A DNA stretch of 64,000 nt. Origin: SB15 sp964639245 (lineage in GTDB: Bacteria > Chloroflexota > Anaerolineae > Aggregatilineales > J027). Positions within the stretch are counted from its first letter, which is position 1, and each line of letters begins with the position of its first letter. Below the pieces are notes generated by a model that was not told where the DNA came from, did no database searches, and worked only from the letters and a program-made list of their open reading frames with translations. Both the position numbers and the translations under genes were made by a program. Location: NCBI GenBank assembly GCA_964639245.1, contig CAZXCU010000012.1, positions 1-64,000 of the forward strand, written 5' to 3'. Shown one piece after another: positions 57,293-64,000 of this stretch.

Positions 57293-58375
57293 TTAAAATC
57301 CCTTGTTCACAAAAATCATCGGGTTGGTGGGGGTGAAACCGGCATCACGAACTTCAAAATGTAGGTGCGGCGCGTTGGAATTGCCCGTGCTGCCGATTCC
57401 GCCAATGAGTTGTTTGGCAGCGATGGGTTGCCCACAGTCCACCAGAATCGTTTGCAAATGCCCGTAGACGCTGTGACTCCCACCATGATCCACGACAATT
57501 ACGTTGCCCAAACCGTCAGGGTGCCACCCCGCATACCGCACGATGCCCTCCCCTGCCGCATACACCGGTGTACCGGAGGGGGCAGCCAAATCGACCCCAT
57601 CATGTCCGGCGGAAAGCCCGCGCACAAATCGAAAATCGGCTTGCATTGGTGCGTTGGTTGGATAGCCCCGATAGGGATTGGAATACTCGCAGCCAATCAT
57701 CAACGGGTGTCCGTCGTTATTTTCAACCCATACCGGACGCTCCCACGTAATACAATCTGACCCTTTGCCGCCGGGAATAAAAATTTGCTGGTCAGTTTCG
57801 AGCAGCGTTTCCGGCGCAGCATCCCATAAATCGGGATTAAATTCGCTGAATAAAATTTGCATCGGGTCAACCTGAGTTTGCGCAGCGAGCGCTTCTATCG
57901 TCAAAGAGGCATTCACCGTATACCACATCCCATCCGACGGCAGAATCGTAAGGGATGTTCCCAATTGCCACAGGCTGAGGCGGTCAGGCGGATTCGACCA
58001 GACCAGCGTACAGCGATTCAGACCAAAATGAGTCGCTACCGATTCCAGTGTATCGCCTTCGCGTAGGGCATAGGTCAAAATCGCGCCGCGTGCGCTGCTG
58101 CCTGTGAAAGTAAGCGGTGATTGCACGAGCGGAACTGCCCCATCGGAAACAGCCACCAACGGCGGTTGATTCAAAAATTGGGTCAGGTCTTGCGGGGCAA
58201 GCGTAACCAATCCGATGGGAGAATCGGGGGTTTTGGGCTTGGCGGGCGAGTCGGTCAGGCGCAAAAATACCACGATCACCCCTGCTACGGCGATGACTGT
58301 CAACAGCACCAACCCACCGCACGCCAGGCGGAACAACTTTTCATCAGGATGTGAGGCGCGTATCATATAAAACAT
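57293..58375 (-). CDS. LysM and M23-family peptidase, membrane-anchored
   Basis: 360 residues. One N-terminal membrane helix (about 18-38) faces the domains outward. A LysM-like segment (about 98-145) has YALREGDTLESVATHFGLNR, a second degenerate one follows. The M23 domain (about 240-355) carries GHDGVDLAAPSGTPVYAAGE with the zinc His and Asp, and HLHFEV near the end, so it should be an active peptidoglycan endopeptidase. The first 20 codons and leader are duplicated at 59165. ATG 58375 or 58366; neither has a clear ribosome-binding site. Confidence 0.9.
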   Translation of the reverse strand: MFYMIRASHPDEKLFRLACGGLVLLTVIAVAGVIVVFLRLTDSPAKPKTPDSPIGLVTLAPQDLTQFLNQPPLVAVSDGAVPLVQSPLTFTGSSARGAILTYALREGDTLESVATHFGLNRCTLVWSNPPDRLSLWQLGTSLTILPSDGMWYTVNASLTIEALAAQTQVDPMQILFSEFNPDLWDAAPETLLETDQQIFIPGGKGSDCITWERPVWVENNDGHPLMIGCEYSNPYRGYPTNAPMQADFRFVRGLSAGHDGVDLAAPSGTPVYAAGEGIVRYAGWHPDGLGNVIVVDHGGSHSVYGHLQTILVDCGQPIAAKQLIGGIGSTGNSNAPHLHFEVRDAGFTPTNPMIFVNKGF

Positions 58376-58430
58376 GGTAACATAGTTCTAGGCGAACAGG
58401 AAAATAATTTTACGCGGAGATTTTTACCAT
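58310..58430. repeat. 121-bp direct repeat, copy A (M23 5' end and leader)
   Basis: Matches 59165-59285 at about 116 of 121 positions with no gaps. It covers the first 20 or so codons of the M23 gene plus 55 bp of leader. Confidence 0.92.
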
Positions 58431-58466
58431 ACGCAGAGGTGGAACGCGGCTACCATTGAGAAAGTT

Positions 58467-58805
58467 TCAACTTCCATTCGGGTCTTTTTTCGTAATCTTG
58501 ATAATTTGACCTTCCTCAATCATTGAGAGCGAGTCCAGAACTTGTTCCATAAGCGGGTGAAGCGTTTCAAACTTGTTGTTCTCTGCATCCAACACAATAA
58601 AAGCAATCGGTAGCTGGTCTAACATATGCTGATATTGCATATTTTTATCTATCGTAATAAACACGTCAAATTGCCCAACCATTAACTTAAGCAGTTCGCC
58701 ATTTTTCTTCCCTGCCCAGCCCATCTCCTGTACAGTGTTGCTGGCATAGTCAGGTAACGCTGTCTTTAGCTTTTTGGGCAAACATTCATCAATAAGAATC
58801 TTCAT
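58467..58805 (-). CDS. DUF5615 PIN-like toxin candidate
   Basis: 112 residues. MKILIDECLPKKL supplies the first acidic residues of the DUF5615 (Mut7-C/PIN-like) fold and VFITIDKNMQYQ the later Asp; GWAGKKNGELLKL lies between. Predicted RNase of a toxin-antitoxin pair with the DUF433 protein encoded upstream. It overlaps that gene by 17 bp. The pair is enclosed by the 121-bp direct repeats. Confidence 0.8.
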   Translation of the reverse strand: MKILIDECLPKKLKTALPDYASNTVQEMGWAGKKNGELLKLMVGQFDVFITIDKNMQYQHMLDQLPIAFIVLDAENNKFETLHPLMEQVLDSLSMIEEGQIIKITKKDPNGS

Positions 58806-59016
58806 GATAGTGTGCCAATGCTTTTTCTTGGGCAAGTTCCAAGAAACGAATCACTTGCTCACGGCTGACAGAGGGGAAATCGTCCAAAAATTCGTCAATG
58901 GTTTCGCCTGTGCGGAGATAGTCTATCAAGTTCTGAATCGGAACCCGTGTGCCATAAAAAACAGGTGTACCGCTTAAAATATCTTTATCTTCGTTGATAA
59001 TGGGGCTGGTGGTCAT
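58789..59016 (-). CDS. DUF433 antitoxin candidate
   Basis: 75 residues: ILSGTPVFYGTRVPIQNLID, YLRTGETIDEFLDDFPSVSR and EQVIRFLELA are the DUF433 signature (a VapB-like HTH). First gene of the two-gene module. GAGAGGGT lies before ATG 59016. Confidence 0.85.
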   Translation of the reverse strand: MTTSPIINEDKDILSGTPVFYGTRVPIQNLIDYLRTGETIDEFLDDFPSVSREQVIRFLELAQEKALAHYHEDSY

Positions 59017-59164
59017 CCTTACCCTCTCTCGCTGTCTGTCTCCAAATTATACATGCAAAATGAGGTGAAAAGGCGGCATGGTAAGCGCGGGTGACAAAGC
59101 CATGCTCCGCGTTTTTTTCTCATCTTCTGAAAAGCGGAGAAAAGCAAAATTGCGGCTACGACAG

Positions 59165-59285
59165 CAACCCACCGCACGCTAGGCGGAACAACTTTTCCTC
59201 AGGATGTGAGGCGCGTATCATATAAAACATGGTAACATAGTTCTAGGCGAAGGGGAAAATAATTTTACGCGGAGATTTCTACCAT
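59165..59285. repeat. 121-bp direct repeat, copy B, with stranded M23 gene start
   Basis: Matches copy A with five substitutions. On the minus strand it still encodes MIRASHPEEKLFRLACGGLL followed at once by a stop, a dead fragment of the M23 gene. Its plus-strand end GGAGATTTCTACC serves as the leader of the gene at 59284. Confidence 0.9.
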
Positions 59286-59751
59286 GTCAGATAATTTATC
59301 TCACCCCCAATATATGTTCAATAAAAAGCAGGTTTTTCATTATCAGGTTCACCAAGCGCTTTTGCATGAAGGATTTTTATTCATCCGGTCTGAAGTTCCC
59401 ATGCCCATTGAGGGTCAAGCCGATTTTGTGGCCTATCACGCGGAACAAATGGCTGAATATGTGATTGCATGTCAGGTTGAACCTTTTGCAACGCGCCATT
59501 GTTCGCTGGTGTGGGATTATGCACAGCAGCTTACCCTGAATAATGAAAAGATGCCCGAGTATAAAGATGTTCCCCTCGATGCACGTCCACAAATGGCATT
59601 GGCATATCCGATAGAGTACGTCGATAGCATTCATTGGGAATACTGCAAACGGCTTCATATTTGGATTATTTTGATAGGAGACGGGGACGAGATTATTTTC
59701 CCTGTTACCCACCCCGCCCATAATGTTTTGCTCATCACCCCACAAGCCTAA
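59284..59751 (+). CDS. Hypothetical protein (155 aa)
   Basis: ATG 59284 has GGAGAT upstream, supplied by repeat copy B. HEGFLFIRSEVPMPIEGQAD, FVAYHAEQMAEYVIACQVE and LHIWIILIGDGDEIIFP suggest an alpha/beta fold with a Glu/Gln pattern like a PD-(D/E)XK-type nuclease core (D-x..E-x-Q), which is speculative. No family recognised. Before the cassette insertion it was probably divergent from the M23 gene. Confidence 0.68.
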   Translation: MSDNLSHPQYMFNKKQVFHYQVHQALLHEGFLFIRSEVPMPIEGQADFVAYHAEQMAEYVIACQVEPFATRHCSLVWDYAQQLTLNNEKMPEYKDVPLDARPQMALAYPIEYVDSIHWEYCKRLHIWIILIGDGDEIIFPVTHPAHNVLLITPQA

Positions 59752-59758
59752 AAAGTTA

Positions 59759-59822
59759 TGGCATGATAGCTGCCAGCAGCCCATCACATTCCAAGTAGAA
59801 CAACTTTTCGTCAGGATGTGAG
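59759..59822 (-). pseudogene. Third, diverged fragment of the M23 gene start
   Basis: The minus strand reads SHPDEKLFYLECDGLLAA, close to SHPDEKLFRLACGGL of the intact gene. GAACAACTTTTC and TCAGGATGTGAG are shared at the DNA level. Upstream similarity (the leader) is lost. Confidence 0.65.
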
Positions 59823-59898
59823 AGATGAAAATTTACAAAATTTGCAAGTTCAAATATAATCCTAGTATTCTTATATTCTAATTGTACTTGGAGAGAAA

Positions 59899-60747
59899 AT
59901 GAACGATTTAATTCCCACCCAACATATTGATGGCAGCAATATCCGCAAAGAATGGCATGATGAAGAATGGTATTACTCCATAGTAGATATTGTGGCTGTG
60001 TTGCTAGATGCTGATTTAAAGAAAGCACAAAATTATTATTATGTTCTAAAGAATCGGCTACGAAAAGAAGGGAATGAGAACCTTACAAAAATTAAGCAAC
60101 TGAAATTAGTCGCAGCAGACGGGAAAAGATACCTGACAGATGTAGTCAATACAGAACAAGCCTTAAGACTTATCCAATCTATTCCTTCCCCTAAAGCCGA
60201 ACCCATGAAAATGTGGCTTGCTCAAGTCGGGGCGGAACGGATTCAAGAAACCGAAGACCCAGAAATCGGCATTTTCCGTTCACTTGACCGTGCAGTAGAT
60301 AAATACCGCGAACTAGGAAAACCCGAAAGTTGGATTGAAGCCCGAGTCGAAGGGATTGTTACCCGCAAACAGTTTGTTGAGGCATTAAAAGCAGCGGTGC
60401 TTAATGCCCCGCCATATTTATACGCCCAAGCAACTGACAAACTCTACAAAGGTCTGTGGGATAGAACCACTGCACAACTCCGTGGCGAATTAGGCATAGA
60501 TAAAAATGTCAGTCCGCGTGACCATTTTGGCGAATATGCTTTAATTTACACCCGCCTTGCTGAAAAAATATGTACTGATAAACTTGACGGGATTGAGCTT
60601 ATCACGGTAGATGTTGCAATGGCAACAGTGATGAGCGTTGCCAAGATGATTGGAAGACAAGCCAAAGAAGTGAGTGAGTCATTGGGTATGGATTTAGTCA
60701 CAGAAAAACCACTGCTGACTAAAAACATGCCTAAAAATTTACGGTAA
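59899..60747 (+). CDS. BRO-N domain (phage antirepressor-like) protein
   Basis: 282 residues. The N-terminal BRO domain reads IRKEWHDEEWYYSIVDIVAV then KLVAADGKRYLTDVVNTEQA and LIQSIPSPKAEPMKMWLAQV. The C-terminal half has the ARVEGIVTRKQFVEALK and EYALIYTRLAEKI blocks of the common chromosomal BRO family. Usually phage- or plasmid-derived. GGAGAGAAA precedes ATG 59899 and TATAAT lies near 59855. AT-rich. Confidence 0.85.
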   Translation: MNDLIPTQHIDGSNIRKEWHDEEWYYSIVDIVAVLLDADLKKAQNYYYVLKNRLRKEGNENLTKIKQLKLVAADGKRYLTDVVNTEQALRLIQSIPSPKAEPMKMWLAQVGAERIQETEDPEIGIFRSLDRAVDKYRELGKPESWIEARVEGIVTRKQFVEALKAAVLNAPPYLYAQATDKLYKGLWDRTTAQLRGELGIDKNVSPRDHFGEYALIYTRLAEKICTDKLDGIELITVDVAMATVMSVAKMIGRQAKEVSESLGMDLVTEKPLLTKNMPKNLR

Positions 60748-60772
60748 AAATATAAAGGACAAACAAACTAAG

Positions 60773-62389
60773 ATGTCTGAAAATTTTGTCTGGTGGAAAC
60801 ACGGCATTATTTACCAAATTTACCCGCGCAGTTTTATGGATTCCAACGGCGACGGCGTAGGCGATTTACAGGGAATCATTCAACGCTTGGATTATCTGGT
60901 GGAATTGGGGATTGATGCCATCTGGATTTCGCCCTGCTACCCTTCCCCGATGGCGGATTTTGGCTATGATGTGGCGGATTACTGCGACATTCATCCTTTG
61001 TTCGGGGATTTAGCCACCTTCGATCAATTGCTGGCGGAAGCGCACGAACGCAATATCAAAGTGGTTCTGGATTATGTGCCGAACCACACCTCCAGCGAAC
61101 ATGCGTGGTTTCTCGAATCGCGTGCCTCGCGGGTCAACCTCAAGCGCGATTGGTACATCTGGCGGGAGGCGAAAGCGGATGGCAGCGAACCAAATAACTG
61201 GGAAAGCATGTTCGGCGGCAAGGCGTGGACATGGGACGCAGCTACGCAGCAATATTATTTACACCTCTTTTTGCCCCAACAGCCGGATTTAAACTGGCGC
61301 AATCCCGAAGTCGTCAAGGCGATGCACGAGGTTTTGCATTTCTGGCTGTCGCGTGGCGTGGATGGTTTTCGGATGGATGTCGTCACGTTTTTGATGAAAC
61401 ATCCCGATTTGCCGGATAACCCCCTCACCCGCAGCAGCATGTTCAGTGTGGCGGAATCGGACGACTTGATTCAAGCCCATGTGCATGACATCAATCAACC
61501 CGAAATTCATGACCGTTTGCGTGAATTCCGTCAGATTGTGGACAGCTACGGTGGGCAGCGCGTGACAATTGGCGAAACATGGTTTTTTGACCCCGCCGAA
61601 CTTGCCCACTATTACGGTAAAAATATGGACGAACTGCATGTGCCGTTCAATTTTCAGTTGATGAAACAACCGTGGAATCCTGCGTTGATGCGCCAGACGA
61701 TTCAAAATTATTATGATGCGCTGCCAACAGGAGCATGGCCGAATTTTGTACTGGGGAGTCATGATGAACACCGCCTAGCGACGCGATTCGGGCGGAACAA
61801 TGCACGCACCGCCGCCATGCTGCTGCTGACGCTATGGGGAACACCGACATGGTACTACGGGGATGAACTTGGCATGGAGGACGGCGAAATTTTGCCGCAC
61901 CAGATTCAAGACCCCTTTGAAATTCGTGTTCCCGGCAAAGGCAATGGGCGTGACCCAGAACGGACTCCGATGCAGTGGGACAGCAGCCCCAACGCCGGAT
62001 TTTCACCGGAAGGGGTGCAAACATGGCTACCGATTCCACCGACTTATGGGGAGGTTAATGTCGAAGTACAAACCGAAGAACCTACGTCCCATTTAAATTT
62101 TGTGCGCTCCCTGATTGGACTGCGGCGCGAACTGTCCGTGCTGCATCGGGGGGAAGAATTTGCCTTTCTGCACAATTTACCGGAGGATATTCTGGCTTAC
62201 ACCCGCACCTTGGACGATGAAAAAGTGCTGGTCGTGCTGAATTACGGCAAAGACAAACATACCCTCGATTTGTCTAGTGTAGATGAGTCCGGCGAAATTT
62301 TGCTGAATACGCGCATGGATAAAAATGAGGTGGTCGAACTCGCCGCGCTGGAAATCCGTCCGCACGAGGGGTTGCTGCTGCAAATTTAA
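60773..62389 (+). CDS. GH13 alpha-glucosidase (oligo-1,6-glucosidase/trehalose-type)
   Basis: 538 residues. GH13 regions: DYVPNHTSSEHAWF, GVDGFRMDVVTFL with the nucleophile Asp (about 200), TIGETWFF with the acid/base Glu (about 267) and VLGSHDEHRLATRFG with the third Asp (about 328). QPDLNW points to the exo-acting alpha-glucosidase group (GH13_17/23/29-31). There is no signal peptide, so it splits imported oligosaccharides, perhaps those of the 22.3-kb ABC system. AAAGGAC precedes ATG 60773. The C-terminal beta domain is complete. Confidence 0.92.
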   Translation: MSENFVWWKHGIIYQIYPRSFMDSNGDGVGDLQGIIQRLDYLVELGIDAIWISPCYPSPMADFGYDVADYCDIHPLFGDLATFDQLLAEAHERNIKVVLDYVPNHTSSEHAWFLESRASRVNLKRDWYIWREAKADGSEPNNWESMFGGKAWTWDAATQQYYLHLFLPQQPDLNWRNPEVVKAMHEVLHFWLSRGVDGFRMDVVTFLMKHPDLPDNPLTRSSMFSVAESDDLIQAHVHDINQPEIHDRLREFRQIVDSYGGQRVTIGETWFFDPAELAHYYGKNMDELHVPFNFQLMKQPWNPALMRQTIQNYYDALPTGAWPNFVLGSHDEHRLATRFGRNNARTAAMLLLTLWGTPTWYYGDELGMEDGEILPHQIQDPFEIRVPGKGNGRDPERTPMQWDSSPNAGFSPEGVQTWLPIPPTYGEVNVEVQTEEPTSHLNFVRSLIGLRRELSVLHRGEEFAFLHNLPEDILAYTRTLDDEKVLVVLNYGKDKHTLDLSSVDESGEILLNTRMDKNEVVELAALEIRPHEGLLLQI

Positions 62390-62392
62390 GAT

Positions 62393-62426
62393 AGGAAAAT
62401 CCCCCCCCCCTAAAGCATTGGGGAAA
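62393..62426. mobile_element. MITE relic with C10 tract
   Basis: AGGAAAATCCCC...TAAAGCATTGGGGA matches the left-inner part of MITE copy 1, but the middle is a run of ten C (62401-62410) and no terminal repeats remain. Confidence 0.5.
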
Positions 62427-62518
62427 ACGTTTGTCCTTGCGATTTGGGGAGGCATTGTCCCTGTTGGTTGAATTCATAAATTCGTATGATGGGTAAAATT
62501 CAATCAACAGGTGACACC

Positions 62519-63496
62519 ATGCCAACGGAATTTCCAACCTTACCGACTTATGCCGATGTCCTCGCCGCACGGGAACGCATCGCGCCCTATTTGCTACGAA
62601 CCCCCCTCCACCGCTATGCTCCCCTCTGCGATTTTCTGGGGATGGAGCTTTACATCAAACACGAAAATTACCAGCCGATTGGCGCGTTTAAGATTCGTGG
62701 TGGGATTAATTTTGTGGCGCAGCTTTCGGAAGCAGAACGGCAGCGCGGACTCATTTCTGCTTCCACAGGCAATCATGGACAGTCAATTGCGCTGGCGGGC
62801 AAAATGTTCGGTGTTCCCGTCAAAATGGTCGTGCCAGAAACCGCCAATTCCGGCAAAGTCGCCGCCATGCGCGGAATGGGTGCGGAAGTCATTTTGCATG
62901 GGGTCGATTTTGAAATTTCGCGGCGCTATGCGTATGAACTCGCGGAAACCACAGGCGCACGCTTTGTTCATGCGGGCAACGAACCCCATATCATTGCCGG
63001 AGTTGGAACGATTACGGCGGAAATTTTAGAATCCGAACCGGATATTGACGTGATTATCGTGCCGGTGGGTGGAGGGAGCAATGCGGCGGGGGCGTGCATT
63101 GCCGCCAAAGCCACCCATCCGCAGGTGAAAATCATTGCGGTACAGGCCGAAAATGCGCCTGCCGCGTATTTGTCGTGGAAAAATCAGCGCATTGAAGCCG
63201 CACCGATTGCCACTTTTGCCGAAGGCCTACAAACGGGGGAAGGATTCGCCATGCCGCAAGCCATTCTACGTGAATATCTGGATGATTTTGTGCTGGTGAG
63301 CGACGAATTGCTCAAACAGGCGATGGTCTGGATGATTGAATACGCGCATACGCTGGCAGAAGCGGCAGGCGCAGCCCCCTTAGCGGCGGCCTATCATCTG
63401 CGGGAAACGCTGGCGGGGAAAAAAGTCGCCGTGATTTGTACGGGCGGGAACACATCGCTGGCGCATTTGCAATTGGCGCTAAATGCGGCGGGATAA
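62519..63496 (+). CDS. PLP-dependent threonine/serine dehydratase-like enzyme
   Basis: 325 residues of the fold II PLP family. The PLP Lys is in GAFKIRGGINF (about 58), the SASTGNHGQSIALAG phosphate/substrate loop and the VPVGGGSNAAG glycine loop are intact, and GGNTS lies near the end. There is no C-terminal ACT domain, so it is a TdcB- or serine-racemase-like form free of isoleucine control. ATG 62519 has CAGGTG upstream; ATG 62486 is less likely. Confidence 0.88.
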   Translation: MPTEFPTLPTYADVLAARERIAPYLLRTPLHRYAPLCDFLGMELYIKHENYQPIGAFKIRGGINFVAQLSEAERQRGLISASTGNHGQSIALAGKMFGVPVKMVVPETANSGKVAAMRGMGAEVILHGVDFEISRRYAYELAETTGARFVHAGNEPHIIAGVGTITAEILESEPDIDVIIVPVGGGSNAAGACIAAKATHPQVKIIAVQAENAPAAYLSWKNQRIEAAPIATFAEGLQTGEGFAMPQAILREYLDDFVLVSDELLKQAMVWMIEYAHTLAEAAGAAPLAAAYHLRETLAGKKVAVICTGGNTSLAHLQLALNAAG

Positions 63497-63521
63497 TCTC
63501 CCGGACACGGTACGGAAATAA

Positions 63522-63543
63522 GGGCGGGTCAAAGACCACGCCC
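63522..63543. repeat. Short palindromic repeat (GGGC...GCCC family), copy 3
   Basis: GGGCGGGTC pairs with GACC-A-CGCCC, then GTACAT as at 39182. It lies 26 bp after the dehydratase stop and may act as its terminator. Confidence 0.55.
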
Positions 63544-63635
63544 GTACATTTTGCGTAATGGGGATTCATACGAAGTTTCCTCTTTACTTTACATCTCCAC
63601 ACAGCTACGCTTTACCCTGTTAAGAGGTCAATTGC

Positions 63636-64000
63636 ATGTTTAAGCGTTTCCGCGTTGCCAGCCTTATCCGCAAAGGACTTGCCCAACAGAATCGGGGCAA
63701 GCTGGATAGTGCCATTGAAACCTACACCAGAGCCTTAACCCTGTGGCCTGATTCCGAAATGGCGTACTACCGCCGCGCCCGCGCCCACTGGCAAAAGAAA
63801 AATTATGAGGCCGCTATTGCCGACTATACCGAAGTCATTCGGATTAATCCCCATTCACCCGATGCCTATAAAGACCGTGCCGAGTTGCTCAAATATGGTG
63901 GTAACAAGCAGGGAGCATTGGAAGATTATGCAAGAGTGTTGGAGTTTGCCCCGCAGCAAACAGATGAAGTCTATATTGAATTAGGCTATTTTCTTCAAAA
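63636..64000 (+). CDS. TPR-repeat protein (5' end only)
   Basis: Runs off the window; 121 codons are visible. MFKRFRVASLIRKGLAQQNR then GKLDSAIETYTRALTLWPDS, NYEAAIADYTEVIRINPHSP and NKQGALEDYARVLEFAPQQT form three TPR units. No signal peptide is seen. AAGAGGT precedes ATG 63636. The rest of the protein and any effector domain lie outside. Confidence 0.85.
   Translation, partial: MFKRFRVASLIRKGLAQQNRGKLDSAIETYTRALTLWPDSEMAYYRRARAHWQKKNYEAAIADYTEVIRINPHSPDAYKDRAELLKYGGNKQGALEDYARVLEFAPQQTDEVYIELGYFLQ

Noticed and set aside
59756..60028. Minus-strand 90-codon frame before the BRO-N gene
   Set aside because: It overlaps the BRO-N start antisense; only its last 18 residues are meaningful, as a relic of the M23 gene start.
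1..64000. tRNA, rRNA, CRISPR and prophage structural genes
   Set aside because: None was recognised by reading for their conserved sequences; a covariance-model scan was not possible here.

Overview
The window reads as a chromosomal segment of a free-living bacterium, most likely a member of the Chloroflexota (Anaerolineae-like). This rests on the mix of gene families: WYL and TipA-type regulators, DUF4058, DUF5519 and DUF4058-type orphan families, Thr/Pro-rich secreted proteins, Flp pilin, VOR-type oxidoreductase, STPK with TPRs, and many small PIN/HicAB/DUF433 modules. The phylum is an inference; no rRNA, tRNA, CRISPR array, integrase or transposase gene was seen. By eye most genes are moderately GC-rich, with a few clearly AT-richer islands (around 9.5-10.4, 37.1-39.0, 54.5-55.6 and 58.4-60.7 kb).

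Layout. 0-2.4 kb: end of a peptide-type ABC operon (binding protein, two permeases), then a GNAT. 2.4-9.3 kb: PAS protein, peptide deformylase, methyltransferase, a large membrane Ser/Thr kinase with extracellular TPRs, a thioredoxin-fold ferredoxin and a pentapeptide-repeat protein. 9.5-14.1 kb: DUF3800 gene behind a near-consensus promoter, VOC/membrane protein pair, DUF5519, DUF4058 and a VapBC-like pair. 14.1-22.1 kb: SH3/leucine-rich-repeat secreted protein, GNAT, histidine kinase, HicB with a frameshifted HicA, AraC regulator, reductase, alpha/beta hydrolase, PIN/antitoxin pair. 22.3-26.2 kb: a sugar ABC operon with an operator-like palindrome and a UUCG hairpin after the binding-protein gene; a GH13 glucosidase at 60.8 kb may serve the same substrates. 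26.3-30.7 kb: small accessory genes, including an AAC(3)-like acetyltransferase coupled to a response regulator. 31-33.9 kb: a three-domain cell-surface protein with an Ala/Thr stalk and a Flp pilin fused to an Ig-like domain. 34.2-35.9 kb: TipA-like regulator and DUF2268 protease. 35.9-44 kb: creatinase-like M24 protein, a NotI-like restriction-modification pair flanked by direct repeats, gamma-glutamyltransferase and a type IIG restriction enzyme. 44-49 kb: secreted propeller, NYN nuclease, pentapeptide membrane protein, twin SpoIIAA-like proteins, HicAB. 49.2-51.8 kb: four-subunit VOR-type 2-oxoacid:ferredoxin oxidoreductase. 52-58.4 kb: di-haem oxidoreductase, foreign-looking lipoprotein, PPOX/WYL pair, LysM-M23 peptidase. 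58.3-60.7 kb: DUF433/DUF5615 module bracketed by a 121-bp direct repeat, and a BRO-N protein. 60.8-64 kb: GH13, threonine dehydratase-like enzyme and the start of a TPR protein.

The most noteworthy signals are non-coding or architectural: (1) a MITE-like palindromic element with matching terminal inverted repeats and target-site duplications in two copies plus relics; (2) two independent small defence/toxin cassettes (NotI-like R-M; DUF433/DUF5615) each bracketed by a direct repeat made from the 5' end and leader of the neighbouring housekeeping gene; (3) genes whose TATAAT box lies exactly 6 nt before ATG, suggesting leaderless transcripts; (4) a recurrent terminator stem; (5) an apparently unclassified three-copy surface domain next to an Ig-fused pilin.
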